In this document: piece by piece, positions 1-8,546 of the stretch
Layout of the letters: the number at the start of each line of letters is the position of its first letter
Numbering within the stretch: position 1 is the first letter of the stretch
Assembly (NCBI GenBank): GCA_943328505.2
Contig: CALQAH020000013.1
Coordinates: 1-46,741, forward strand
Reading direction: 5' to 3'
DNA from: Rhizobium sp. Q54
GTDB taxonomy: Bacteria; Bacteroidota; Bacteroidia; Flavobacteriales; Flavobacteriaceae
DNA: 46,741 bases
Program-made: the position numbers and the translations under genes
The notes under the pieces: model-generated
The model's input: the letters and a program-made list of their open reading frames with translations, nothing else
Database searches by the model: none
What the model was told of the DNA's origin: nothing

Positions 1-1
1 A

Positions 2-82
2 GATGAAATGGTGAATGAATATTTAGAACATCATAGAAATCCAAATGACAATAATAATGGAAACTTCATCATTGAAGAGTAA
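2..82 (+). CDS. 3' end of an unidentified gene (partial)
   Basis: An open frame runs in from the window edge and stops with TAA at 80-82. The visible 26 residues are hydrophilic and acidic, rich in Asn, Asp, Glu and His. They contain no motif I recognise, so no function is assigned. The frame is open to the edge and is followed directly by tandem hairpins, which fits a real gene end. Confidence 0.5.
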   Translation, partial: DEMVNEYLEHHRNPNDNNNGNFIIEE

Positions 83-91
83 TTCAGCCTT

Positions 92-144
92 GCAGACTTT
101 TAGTCTGCCAACCAAACCTATGGACTTGAAGTCCATAGTGGTTT
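92..144. repeat. two tandem hairpins (REP-like or bidirectional terminator)
   Basis: The first hairpin pairs GCAGACT (92-98) with AGTCTGC (102-108). The second pairs CTATGGAC (118-125) with GTCCATAG (131-138), and AAACC (114-118) with GGTTT (140-144) can extend it. Both have a GACTT/AAGTC-like core. They lie between two converging genes and overlap the stop of the acetyltransferase at 143. There is no strong T tract, so a REP-type palindrome is as likely as a terminator. The structure is directly visible; its role is inferred. Confidence 0.6.
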
Positions 145-703
145 AGTTCTTAAAATTTCTTTTTAATAGGGAGTAAATAACGGTGTCTAGAAACTTTCCT
201 TCATAGAATTCATTTTCTAAAATATGGGCTTCTTTAACAAAACCATTTTTTTGCAACACTTTCTCCGAGGCACTATTTTCAGGATCAATGATCGCTTCTA
301 TGGAATGCAATTGAAGTTGATCAAAACCGTATTCCACCGCTACTTTTACTGCTTCAGTAGTAATACCTTTTCCGTTGTATTGTGGTAAAATCATATAACC
401 AATTTCAGATCTGAAGTTTTCAGGTTGAATTTTATAATGCCCAATAATTCCAATCATTTTTGGATTATCTTTTAATGTAATTGCCCAATTTATACCAAGA
501 TTGTTTACAATTTTATCTTCTATGAGTGCAATGTGTGCCAATGCCTCTTCTTTTGTTTTAGCCAATGGTCTTGGAACATATTTCATGACTTCAGGATTGC
601 CGCGAAGTTCTAAAACTTCGTTTACATCATCCTCATGTAAGCGACGCAAAAGCAATCGCTCGGTTTCTAGATTTTGAAAAGGGTGAAAATTGATATTGAG
701 CAT
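143..703 (-). CDS. GNAT family N-acetyltransferase (RimJ/RimL type)
   Basis: This is a 186-residue protein with the ETERLLLR start (about residues 13-20) of RimJ/RimL-like acetyltransferases. The acetyl-CoA loop QYNGKG lies at 108-113. It also has the conserved C-terminal ENSASEKVLQKNGF segment. The family transfers acetyl from acetyl-CoA to an amine, often a protein N-terminus or a small molecule; the substrate cannot be told here. It starts at ATG 703, 19 bp from the stop of the upstream aldose-epimerase-like gene on the same strand, so the two may be co-transcribed. Its stop lies within a hairpin region. Confidence 0.88.
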   Translation of the reverse strand: MLNINFHPFQNLETERLLLRRLHEDDVNEVLELRGNPEVMKYVPRPLAKTKEEALAHIALIEDKIVNNLGINWAITLKDNPKMIGIIGHYKIQPENFRSEIGYMILPQYNGKGITTEAVKVAVEYGFDQLQLHSIEAIIDPENSASEKVLQKNGFVKEAHILENEFYEGKFLDTVIYSLLKRNFKN

Positions 704-722
704 ACTGTATTTTGTTTCTAAA

Positions 723-1574
723 TTAAATAATTACTATTCCAAAACTACAATCGAATGTTTCTTTTGTAGGTAGTAATTGAATGCCTTCTTTTTCTATAAT
801 ATTTCCAGTTGTATTGAGTGTATCCGAATAACCTAGCCAAGGTTCTAAACAAATAAAAGGCGCTTTATCTTTTGTCCAAATACCAAAATTTGGGAAGTCC
901 TTAAATTTAAAATGTACTATTGGAATGCCGTTTTCTTCAATTGCAATGCAGTTGGAATTGAGTTGTTTAAAAATCAAGGCATCTTTTTCGAAAAGAGAAT
1001 AGGTAAGTGTTAGTCTTTTATCATTCGTCGGAATTTCAAAACTAGTAGCGGAAAGCAAATCGTTTTCTAATGGAAAACTCATTAGAATTTCTTCCTTTTC
1101 AAATACTAAAGTATAGTTTTCAAAATCTAAAGGTAATGCGAAAGCAGGATGACCTCCAATAGAAAAGGGCATGATAACGTTGTCATTATTAAAAATTTTA
1201 TAACCAATTTCTAATTCGTTTTCTTTTAAAGTATAGCTTATTTGCAGCTCAAAATCAAAAGGATAAACGTGTTTCGTTTGGTTATTTGATTGTAATGAAA
1301 ATACAACTTTACTTGTACTTTGATGTAGTATTTCAAATTCAAAATCTCTTGCAAAACCATGTCGTGCTAATTGATACGTTGTACCATCAAAACAGTAACT
1401 ATTGTTTTTTAAGGTTCCCACAATTGGAAATAAAACAGGCGAATGTTTTTCCCAAAAATCAGGGTTGCCATTCCACATGTACTCTCGATTCGAATTGTTT
1501 TGCAACGAAAATAATTCAGCTCCTTTCGAGTTAATTTTTGCAGTCAGTAATTTATTAGAAAGTGTAGTTATCAA
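723..1574 (-). CDS. aldose 1-epimerase (galactose mutarotase) family protein
   Basis: This 283-residue protein has the mutarotase fold signature. It contains GAELFSL near residue 18, the HSPVLFPIVGTL segment near 44-55, RHGFARD near 71-77, and GGHPAF near 140. It ends with a CLEPWLGYSD motif near 242-251, which carries the likely catalytic Glu. The family interconverts alpha and beta anomers of sugars or sugar phosphates. The LACX-like subgroup is cytoplasmic, and no signal peptide is visible. The only start that covers the conserved N-terminus is TTG at 1574, because a stop lies a few codons upstream. Confidence 0.85.
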   Translation of the reverse strand: MITTLSNKLLTAKINSKGAELFSLQNNSNREYMWNGNPDFWEKHSPVLFPIVGTLKNNSYCFDGTTYQLARHGFARDFEFEILHQSTSKVVFSLQSNNQTKHVYPFDFELQISYTLKENELEIGYKIFNNDNVIMPFSIGGHPAFALPLDFENYTLVFEKEEILMSFPLENDLLSATSFEIPTNDKRLTLTYSLFEKDALIFKQLNSNCIAIEENGIPIVHFKFKDFPNFGIWTKDKAPFICLEPWLGYSDTLNTTGNIIEKEGIQLLPTKETFDCSFGIVII

Positions 1575-1795
1575 GGGATATCGATTTTATACTAAAAAAG
1601 TTACGTAAATGTATTTCTAAATTTTAAATTAGGTTCTGTAAATTAATAAAATTTTAGCTATTATTTTTTATATAGGAATAAATATTTTCTTTAATTTGCA
1701 GAACATTCCAATGATTTATGTAACAATACTATTGCCTATACTACTTATGCTAATATTAATTACATCAATCCTAATTCAACTAATCCTTTCAAATT

Positions 1796-4051
1796 ATGAA
1801 AAACAGTATTTTAAAAGTTATTGCAATAGTAGCTTTTTCGTTTAGCTTTTCTTCAGCTATTGCCCAAGATGCTCCAGCTAAAGCAGTATCCAACTATAAT
1901 TATCATGATGCGTTTGCTCCTGGTTTTTACACAAAAAATGCTACCGAAACGCGATCTGCAAGTGGACAACCTGGACCAAAATATTGGCAAAATCGTGCCG
2001 ATTATCAATTGACAGTCAACTTAAATGATGCTACAAACACTATTTCGGGTTCAGAAGTTTTAACTTACACCAACAACAGCCCAGATAAGTTAAGTTTTCT
2101 TTGGATGTATTTGGATCAAAACCTATTCAAAAAAGATTCTCGTGGAAATGCTGTTATTCCGATAAAAGGAAGTAGAAACGGTGCTAATGGAGAAGTTTTT
2201 GATGGTGGGCAAACTATAAAATCGGTTAAAATTGTAACAACAGTGAATGGCAAATCTGTTGAAAAAGAAGCGAAATTTACGATAGTGGATACCAGAATGC
2301 AAGTGGAATTGCCACAAGAATTAAAAGCCAATGGAGCCAGTGTAAAATTAAAAATCGATTTTACTTTTATTTCACCACTTTACGGTTCGGATAGAATGGG
2401 TGTTGAAGATACAAAAAATGGTAAAATATTTACTATGGCTCAGTGGTATCCTAGAATGTGCGTTTATGATGATGTTAAAGGATGGAATACATTGCCTTAT
2501 TTAGGTGCTGGAGAATTTTATTTGGAATATGGCGATTTTGATGTAGCAATCACTACACCTGCGAGTCATATAGTAGTTTGCTCTGGTGAATTGCAAAATC
2601 CTGCAGAGGTTTATACAGCAGAACAACAAAAACGTTGGGCAGCTGCGAAACTAAGTGATAAAACCGTTGTTATTCGCTCTGCTGACGAAGTAACATCAGT
2701 TAGTTCTCGTCCTGCTGGAAAAACTACTTTGACATGGAAATTTAAAATAAAAAATTCTCGTGATGTAGCATGGGCATCATCGGCTTCCTTTATTGTAGAT
2801 GCCGCAAAAATTAATTTACCAAGTGGTAAAAAATCATTGGCAATATCGGTATATCCAGTTGAAAGTAATGGTAATGATGGATGGGAACGTTCCACAGAAT
2901 ATACTAAATCTTCAATAGAAAATTATTCCAAACGTTGGTTTGAATATCCTTATCCAAATGCTGTCAACGTAGCTGGAAACGAAGGTGGAATGGAATATCC
3001 AGGAATTGTTTTTTGTAGTTGGAAAGATAAAGGAAAAGGATTATGGGGTGTAACCGATCATGAATTTGGTCACATTTGGTTTCCTATGATTGTTGGTTCT
3101 AACGAAAGATTGTTTGCTTGGATGGATGAAGGATTTAATACCTTTATTAACTCATTAAGCGCCAAAGATTTTAATAAAGGAGAATACGATGATCCTGCCC
3201 CGAACATGCATTTTATGTCGGAAGTAATGACCAACCCAGAAATGGAACCTATATTTACGGCACCTGATGGTATGAAAGAAGCCAATCTTGGAATTTTAGC
3301 GTATTATAAACCAGGTTCTGGCTTAACGATGTTGCGTGAACAAATTTTAGGCGAAGCACGTTTTGATAAAGCTTTTAGAACGTATGTTGAACGTTGGGCT
3401 TATAAACATCCACAACCAGACGACTTTTTTAGAACTATCGAAAATGTTGCTGGAGAAGATCTGAATTGGTTTTGGAGAGGTTGGATTATCAACAATTGGA
3501 GATTGGATCAAGGTGTTGTAAAAGTTAAATATGTAAAAGGAGATGCTAAAAATGGTGCTTTTATCACGGTTGAAAACCTTGAAAAAATGCCAATGCCTTT
3601 AGTAGTTGAATTAAAAACAAAAAGTGGTACTACCTCTAGAGTAAAATTGCCAGTGGAAATTTGGCAACGTAATGTGGATTGGACTTTTAAAACAGAAACT
3701 ACCGAAGAATTAGAATCGGTTACCATTGATCCCGATAATGCTTTTCCAGATGTAAATTCAAAAAATAATGTTTGGACTAATGCTAAAGACGGAGTTGAAA
3801 AAGGAATTGTATTAGAGGGTTATTTAGGAAACTATTCTAGCCCAAAGATTCCTATTAAAGTAACTTTTAAACAAGAAGATGAAAGTTTGGTTATGAGTTC
3901 AACTGGACAACAAGATTTACCACTTGAAAATGCAGGAAATAATAAATTCACATTTGAACAAGCTGGATTGAGTGTTCAGTTTAACGATGCGAAAGATGCT
4001 TTTACTATTACTTTTAACGGTCAAAGTTTCGATTTCACAAAAGATAAATAA
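1796..4051 (+). CDS. secreted M1 family zinc metallopeptidase
   Basis: This is a 751-residue protein with a signal peptide ending near AIAQ (residue 24). The gluzincin site is complete: HEFGH at 422-426 and the third zinc ligand Glu445 in WMDEGFN, the exact HEXXH-X18-E spacing of M1 peptidases. GGMEYP at 397-402 corresponds to the GxMEN substrate-binding motif. The family removes N-terminal residues from peptides, and this one should act in the periplasm or outside the cell. The C-terminal 150 residues are beta-rich with no catalytic motif. The gene is monocistronic, with a strong terminator 20 bp downstream. Confidence 0.93.
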   Translation: MKNSILKVIAIVAFSFSFSSAIAQDAPAKAVSNYNYHDAFAPGFYTKNATETRSASGQPGPKYWQNRADYQLTVNLNDATNTISGSEVLTYTNNSPDKLSFLWMYLDQNLFKKDSRGNAVIPIKGSRNGANGEVFDGGQTIKSVKIVTTVNGKSVEKEAKFTIVDTRMQVELPQELKANGASVKLKIDFTFISPLYGSDRMGVEDTKNGKIFTMAQWYPRMCVYDDVKGWNTLPYLGAGEFYLEYGDFDVAITTPASHIVVCSGELQNPAEVYTAEQQKRWAAAKLSDKTVVIRSADEVTSVSSRPAGKTTLTWKFKIKNSRDVAWASSASFIVDAAKINLPSGKKSLAISVYPVESNGNDGWERSTEYTKSSIENYSKRWFEYPYPNAVNVAGNEGGMEYPGIVFCSWKDKGKGLWGVTDHEFGHIWFPMIVGSNERLFAWMDEGFNTFINSLSAKDFNKGEYDDPAPNMHFMSEVMTNPEMEPIFTAPDGMKEANLGILAYYKPGSGLTMLREQILGEARFDKAFRTYVERWAYKHPQPDDFFRTIENVAGEDLNWFWRGWIINNWRLDQGVVKVKYVKGDAKNGAFITVENLEKMPMPLVVELKTKSGTTSRVKLPVEIWQRNVDWTFKTETTEELESVTIDPDNAFPDVNSKNNVWTNAKDGVEKGIVLEGYLGNYSSPKIPIKVTFKQEDESLVMSSTGQQDLPLENAGNNKFTFEQAGLSVQFNDAKDAFTITFNGQSFDFTKDK

Positions 4052-4069
4052 GTCTTTAAATGCTATTTT

Positions 4070-4101
4070 AAAAACTCCAATTGAAAAATTGGAGTTTTTT
4101 T
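4070..4101 (+). terminator. intrinsic terminator after the M1 peptidase gene
   Basis: The stem AAAACTCCAATT (4071-4082) pairs perfectly with AATTGGAGTTTT (4087-4098) across a 4-nt loop and runs into a T tract. It lies just after the M1 peptidase stop. It is A-flanked on the left, so it could also serve a gene coming from the right. Confidence 0.85.
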
Positions 4102-4344
4102 ATGGTTTAGTATTTCGTTTCCAATGTATTCGTATAACAAAATTCGCAATACTAATAAAAGGTAATGACCCCAATATAATTTGCATATTTGAGGAAAGAA
4201 TACCCACTAGTACTAGCATAAGCATAATCAAACTTATACAAGACAACCCCTCAATTGTTAAAACTCTATTCGGTGTTTTTTGAAAAAGAGTAATCAGTAG
4301 TAGTAGTTGACCCAAAAGAGGCAACAAAATTTATTGATGTTCAT
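4100..4344 (-). pseudogene. decayed or frameshifted small membrane protein
   Basis: One reading frame (4327 down to 4100, TTG start) encodes about 75 residues with two hydrophobic segments and a basic end (RIHWKR), as in a small two-helix membrane protein. The frame has no ATG. An ATG with an A-rich leader at 4344 is out of phase by one base, and a single-base shift near 4330 would join them. I read this as a frameshifted gene or a sequencing error. Chance hydrophobicity in AT-rich intergenic DNA is a real alternative. I do not recognise a family. Confidence 0.35.
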
Positions 4345-4346
4345 TT

Positions 4347-4395
4347 TTTATGGCTTTTGGTTTATGATTTATGGTTTAGGGTTTTTTGTTTGTGG
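4347..4395. repeat. degenerate heptamer tandem repeat, unit TTTATGG
   Basis: Seven consecutive 7-bp units start at 4347, 4354, 4361, 4368, 4375, 4382 and 4389. The exact unit TTTATGG occurs at 4347 and 4368; the others (for example TTTATGA, TTTAGGG, TTTGTGG) are variants. The tract lies in the 470-bp gap between the M1 peptidase and ytxJ. That gap otherwise holds only the decayed ORF and the palindromes before ytxJ. The period is directly visible; function is unknown. Confidence 0.6.
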
Positions 4396-4450
4396 ATATT
4401 TAGATAACTTTGTAAACCATTGGTCAAGATACGTTCCAATGTAAAATTAC

Positions 4451-4505
4451 AGACAAAATGTCTTTATAACTATGATTTTTATCATGAGTGAAAGACAAAA
4501 GGTCT
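4451..4505. promoter_or_regulatory. twin 13-bp palindromes upstream of ytxJ/brxC (possible operators)
   Basis: AGACAAAATGTCT (4451-4463) and AGACAAAAGGTCT (4493-4505) match at 12 of 13 positions. Their starts are 42 bp apart, four turns of DNA. A third half-site, AGACA, occurs at 4512-4516 just before the ytxJ start at 4521. Two phased near-identical dyads before a gene look like operators for a dimeric regulator, but no regulator is identified and the role is inferred. Confidence 0.45.
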
Positions 4506-4520
4506 TAAAAACAGACAATT

Positions 4521-4907
4521 ATGAGTTTTTTAAATAAATTATTCGGAGAAGGTGTAACTACTAACCCTATTTCAAAAGTGAATTGGATTCCTTTAGAATC
4601 GATTTCGCAATTGGATGAAATTGTGACTTTGTCTAATGAGAAAGCGGTGCTCATTTTTAAACACAGCACACGATGCAGTGTAAGCAGAATGGTGTTAAAG
4701 CAATTTGAAAACGAATTCAAATTGGAAGAAAGTATCACACCATACTTTTTAGATTTATTGGAACACCGCGATGTTTCTAACGAAATTGCATCTCGTTTTG
4801 AGGTTCAACATCAATCGCCTCAAATCGTTGTTATTCAAGCTGGAAAAGTAGTTTACTCAGCGTCACATGAAAATATTGATGCGGGACGTTTGAAGATGTT
4901 TTCTTAA
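4521..4907 (+). CDS. ytxJ: bacillithiol system redox-active protein YtxJ/BrxC
   Basis: This 128-residue thioredoxin-fold protein matches the YtxJ (BrxC) family. The single redox Cys52 sits in TRCSVSRM, the place of the usual CxxC or CPIS motif. A following segment (PQIVVIQAGKVVYSASHENI) carries the cis-Pro loop. In organisms that use bacillithiol as their thiol cofactor, BrxC is a monothiol protein that removes bacillithiol from modified proteins. The start ATG at 4521 is preceded by twin palindromes. A degraded metallopeptidase tail follows on the opposite strand, 1 bp after its stop. Confidence 0.88.
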   Translation: MSFLNKLFGEGVTTNPISKVNWIPLESISQLDEIVTLSNEKAVLIFKHSTRCSVSRMVLKQFENEFKLEESITPYFLDLLEHRDVSNEIASRFEVQHQSPQIVVIQAGKVVYSASHENIDAGRLKMFS

Positions 4908-4908
4908 C

Positions 4909-5052
4909 TTATTCTTTGCGCAGTAAAGCTTCAAAAGTATCATCTTGTTTCATATCGCCGGAGCTGTATCCTTTTTTAAACCAAAACATACATTGTTCTG
5001 AAGTTCCATGAGTGAAGGTGTTGGGTTGCAAATGACCTTGGATTTTTCTTTT
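4909..5052 (-). pseudogene. C-terminal fragment of a neutral zinc metallopeptidase (YpfJ-type)
   Basis: Reading the minus strand from 5052 to the stop at 4909 gives about 47 residues with the segments THGTSEQ and FWFKKGYSSGD. They match the C-terminus of the putative neutral zinc metallopeptidase family (Zn_peptidase, E. coli YpfJ). Family members are roughly 280-300 residues; here an in-frame stop lies at once upstream, and the HExxH catalytic part is absent. The fragment begins just past the stop of the aldehyde dehydrogenase gene (5064), so a deletion or insertion at that boundary probably removed the rest. Confidence 0.7.
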
Positions 5053-5063
5053 TTAAAATTAAC

Positions 5064-6392
5064 TTAAAACCATTTTAAAAACCTTCCAAACCTTGTTAAC
5101 TTTCCATCGTAAGGCGCATATCGAATCGGGATGTCTAGCCAATTTCCTTTTTTAACAATGGCTTTATGATGTGAGAAAATAGCAAAGCTTCTTTTACCGT
5201 GATAGGCACCTATGCCGCTATTGCCAACACCTCCAAAAGGTAAACGATTGTTAGCAAAATGAACCAGAACATCATTTATACAGCCACCACCAAAGGAATA
5301 CTCTTGAATTATTTTTTTGGCAAATGTTTTGTTTTCAGTAAAGACATATAGTGAAAGTGGTTTCTCGTAATTGGAAATAATTTGACATAAATTGGTTTCA
5401 TTTTTATAGGATAAAATTGGAAGTAATGGTCCAAAAATTTCATCTGACATTGCTAAACTGTCTAGCTTTGGGGTATCTAAAAGGGTAGGAGCAATATATA
5501 ATGTAGTTGGATTGATATTTCCTCCAGCAATAACGGTTTGATTTTCCAACATTGCTTTTAATCGCAACCAGTTTTTTTGATTGATGATACGGGCAAAATC
5601 ATCAGATTGCTCAGGGTTTTCACCGTAGGCAAGTGTGATTTCTGTTTTTAGCAAGTCAATAAATTTTGATTTTACTTTTTCCGAAACGATTAGATAATCT
5701 GGAGCTATGCATGTTTGCCCTGCGTTGAGAAATTTTCCCCAAACAATTCTTTTAGCGGCAATTTTTAAATTGGCTGTTTCCTCTACAATACAAGGACTTT
5801 TTCCTCCCAATTCTAAAGTAACGGGTGTGAGGTTTTTGGCAGCGGCTAGAGCAACAATTTTTCCTACTGCAACACTACCTGTAAAGAAAATATAGTCCCA
5901 ACGTTGAGAAAGTAATTCTTGAGCCACTTCAACGCCGCCTTCTATAGCTTTTACATGATTTTCGTTGAAGGTTTCACAGATTATTTTGTGGAGTATTCTA
6001 GAAGTATTAGGTGTTAATTCTGAGGGTTTTAATACTACTTGATTCCCAGCTGCAACTGCAGCAATTAATGGGCTTAACGCTAATTGATAAGGGTAATTCC
6101 AAGGCGCAATAATCAATACTTTGCCATAGGGTTCTTTATAAATATAATCTGTACTTGGGAAGTTTAATAATGACGGCAAAATCAGTTTAGGTTTCGACCA
6201 GCTATGGATATTTTTTATTGTAGTTTTTAATTCGGATATAATATAATTCGTCTCGGTAATTACGGATTCGAAGGCTGGTTTTTTGAAATCGTCATAAAGT
6301 GCTTTTATAATTTCACCTTCATGAATTTCTATAACATTCAGTAATTTAATTAGTGCTAGTTTTCTAGAATTAATATTCGTTTTAAAACTCAT
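5064..6392 (-). CDS. NAD(P)-dependent aldehyde dehydrogenase, class 3-like
   Basis: The 442-residue protein (from ATG 6392; the TTG two codons upstream is less likely) belongs to the short aldehyde dehydrogenases without a signal peptide. The general base Glu194 lies in TLELGGKSP and the nucleophile Cys228 in NAGQTC. FFTGS near 169-173 and the C-terminal PFGGVGNSGIGAYHG complete the signature. These enzymes oxidise long-chain or aromatic aldehydes to acids. The gene follows the DUF5723 gene by 14 bp, so they are probably co-transcribed. A metallopeptidase fragment lies right after its stop. Confidence 0.92.
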   Translation of the reverse strand: MSFKTNINSRKLALIKLLNVIEIHEGEIIKALYDDFKKPAFESVITETNYIISELKTTIKNIHSWSKPKLILPSLLNFPSTDYIYKEPYGKVLIIAPWNYPYQLALSPLIAAVAAGNQVVLKPSELTPNTSRILHKIICETFNENHVKAIEGGVEVAQELLSQRWDYIFFTGSVAVGKIVALAAAKNLTPVTLELGGKSPCIVEETANLKIAAKRIVWGKFLNAGQTCIAPDYLIVSEKVKSKFIDLLKTEITLAYGENPEQSDDFARIINQKNWLRLKAMLENQTVIAGGNINPTTLYIAPTLLDTPKLDSLAMSDEIFGPLLPILSYKNETNLCQIISNYEKPLSLYVFTENKTFAKKIIQEYSFGGGCINDVLVHFANNRLPFGGVGNSGIGAYHGKRSFAIFSHHKAIVKKGNWLDIPIRYAPYDGKLTRFGRFLKWF

Positions 6393-6406
6393 TTTCAATT
6401 AATTTA

Positions 6407-7756
6407 TTAGAGAAATGCCCAGCGGAAACCCATATATAAATCGGCTTGTTTGCTGTCGTTAGCTAATGCGGTTATTACGGAACTGGAACCGATATAAAAT
6501 CCATATAATCTAAAACCTATTCCTCCATTAACTCCGGATATTTCATTATTGGTCCATGTTGAATACGCTTCAAAAAAACCTAAAGAGAATCTTGGAGTCA
6601 TACTAATTACATTTTGCGAAGTAACTTGATCGTTGCGGTTATCACTATTCAGTTTTTGTTGCGTGAAAAGCGTTATATAAAATTTAGGGACAATTTTAAA
6701 ATCGGAATATAATGAAATTACTGTGGGAAGCTTAACGGTAAAATCGGTTTTATTCGGTAAGGCATTTAAGTAATCGTTATTAATTAAAATAGTTTCAACT
6801 TGTTGAAGATTATCTATATTTTCAAATTGCCCCAAATTTAAACCATTTGGATTTTGGATTGTTGGTTGTATATTTAATTGGTAGGTTGTCGAAGAATTGT
6901 TACTATCTTTAAAATTCATGCTTCCAATGTTTTTAATTGCTAATCCTGCATTGATTTTATATTTTTTTTTACCGTCTTTCCATTGGTAATTGAATCCAAT
7001 ATCGGTTGCTACACCATTTAAGCTTCCAAAAACAGATTCAGCATAGTCGTTAAAATTGGTGAAACTATCGGCCAAGTTTCCAGAGTATGCAATATTTAGT
7101 GTTGCAGTTGTATTGCTTAAAAAAGCTTGTCCTCCAGCAACAGTAATGGTACCTTGAAATTGATCAAGTCCAAAATTAGAATAGGAACCAGGGAATAAAA
7201 ACTTCACTGCTAAACCTATACTCAAGCGATGTTTCTCATTTTCATAAACGGTTTTAGCAGCGGAAAGTCCAACTTCACCCCAAGTGGTTCCGTTCATTCT
7301 TTGATTGTAGTTATTGCTAATCGTTGAGGAGTTAATAAGGTTTGAATTACTATTTAAAATGGCATTTCCTAAATTGGTGTCAATATCAACTAAATCAAAA
7401 TTAGCATGAGCTTTTGTAGTAAATCCAAATCCCCATTTTTTCCATCGAAGCGCTACACTTGGTCCTAAAATCTCTCCGTCAAAACGAAAATTTACCGGTT
7501 CTGTTCCTTCGAATAATTTGTCTTCTAAGTTGGTATCTGAAGTTAAATCACTGAAACCAATTTTATTATTGGCCACATTAAAACTCAAACCATAGATATT
7601 GATTTCAATTTTTTTTGAAAGATTCGCTAATTCAGCAGGATTGTTGTTAGCATTTAAAATACTAACTCTAGTAGAAGTATTAATTCCTGCAAAATGGTCT
7701 TGTCCAAAGGTTGCCGTCACGTAAACGAAACTGATAATTAATACTAGCTTTTTCAT
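6407..7756 (-). CDS. DUF5723 family outer-membrane barrel-like protein
   Basis: This 449-residue protein has a signal peptide (residues 1-18, cut after TFG). Next comes the family opening: HFAGINTSTRVSILNANNNPAELAN. The rest is made of alternating amphipathic strands and ends in an aromatic residue-rich strand (YMGFRWAFL), as outer-membrane beta-barrels do. The family is found in Bacteroidetes and has no proven function. The barrel placement is my inference from the strand pattern and C-terminal aromatic residue. It is the first gene of a probable two-gene unit with the aldehyde dehydrogenase. Confidence 0.85.
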   Translation of the reverse strand: MKKLVLIISFVYVTATFGQDHFAGINTSTRVSILNANNNPAELANLSKKIEINIYGLSFNVANNKIGFSDLTSDTNLEDKLFEGTEPVNFRFDGEILGPSVALRWKKWGFGFTTKAHANFDLVDIDTNLGNAILNSNSNLINSSTISNNYNQRMNGTTWGEVGLSAAKTVYENEKHRLSIGLAVKFLFPGSYSNFGLDQFQGTITVAGGQAFLSNTTATLNIAYSGNLADSFTNFNDYAESVFGSLNGVATDIGFNYQWKDGKKKYKINAGLAIKNIGSMNFKDSNNSSTTYQLNIQPTIQNPNGLNLGQFENIDNLQQVETILINNDYLNALPNKTDFTVKLPTVISLYSDFKIVPKFYITLFTQQKLNSDNRNDQVTSQNVISMTPRFSLGFFEAYSTWTNNEISGVNGGIGFRLYGFYIGSSSVITALANDSKQADLYMGFRWAFL

Positions 7757-7835
7757 AATAGATATGGGATTATATTATTTCAATAATTAAATAAAATAGT
7801 ACTGTTTTACTTGTAAAATTACAATTTTTATTTTT

Positions 7836-8525
7836 TTAAATAGCATTCCAAACTACTTCATTTGGAACAGGCGCAATAATTTCAAGTTCTTCTTTGGAAA
7901 CGGGATGAATAAAAACCAATTTTCGAGCATGAAGATGAATGCCACCATCGGGATTGCTTCTATCAGAGCCATATTTTAAATCACCTTTTATTGGACAATC
8001 TATGGCAGATAATTGCGCTCTAATTTGATGATGTCTTCCCGTGTGAAGATTAATTTCGAGTGCAAAATAGTTTTGTAATTCCTTGATAATGGTATAGTCT
8101 AAACTTGCTAATTTACTATCTGGAACTTCTTTGATGTGGGCTTTAGAAGTGTTGTTTTTTTCATTTCTTTTGAGATAATGAACTAGTTTGTCTTCTGTTT
8201 TTGATGGTTTGTTTTTGACAACAGCCCAATAGGTTTTTTGGGTTTCACGATTGCTGAACAGTTCATTCATTCGTGTTAATGCTTTACTTGTTCTAGCAAA
8301 AACTACTATTCCTGTGGTTGGTCGGTCTAGACGATGTACCACACCTAAAAATACCTCTCCTGGTTTGTTGTATTTATCTTTGATGTATTCTTTAACAACA
8401 TCACTTAATGGTTTGTCCCCTGTTTTGTCCCCTTGAACAATATCCCCAACACGTTTGTTAACAACAAGAATATGATTGTCTTCATGGAGAATTTGCAAGT
8501 TATTTTTGGTTGAAATTATTTTCAA
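7836..8525 (-). CDS. RluA-family RNA pseudouridine synthase
   Basis: A 229-residue protein with the RluA catalytic motif HRLDR at 64-68 (Asp67 is the nucleophile) and the following PTTGIVVFARTSKA. GRHHQIRAQL near 165-174 is the RNA-binding motif. It isomerises uridine to pseudouridine in rRNA or tRNA; the site cannot be told. No S4 domain is present. The conserved N-terminus has no ATG, so translation should begin at TTG 8525, nine bases after the stop of the four-helix-bundle gene. It may be in one unit with panB. Confidence 0.92.
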   Translation of the reverse strand: MKIISTKNNLQILHEDNHILVVNKRVGDIVQGDKTGDKPLSDVVKEYIKDKYNKPGEVFLGVVHRLDRPTTGIVVFARTSKALTRMNELFSNRETQKTYWAVVKNKPSKTEDKLVHYLKRNEKNNTSKAHIKEVPDSKLASLDYTIIKELQNYFALEINLHTGRHHQIRAQLSAIDCPIKGDLKYGSDRSNPDGGIHLHARKLVFIHPVSKEELEIIAPVPNEVVWNAI

Positions 8526-8533
8526 AATAGATT

Positions 8534-8546
8534 CTTAGATTTTTAG
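8534..8546 (+). repeat. left inverted repeat of four-helix-bundle cassette 1
   Basis: CTTAGATTTTTAG here is the reverse complement of CTAAAAATCCAAG at 8919-8931 except for one base. It contains the stop codon of the four-helix-bundle gene (8535-8537). The unit TTAGATT recurs in a loose 7-bp rhythm. Confidence 0.5.

Noticed and set aside
1286..1608. Plus-strand ORFs within the aldose epimerase-like gene
   Set aside because: They are shadows of a gene with conserved mutarotase motifs on the minus strand.
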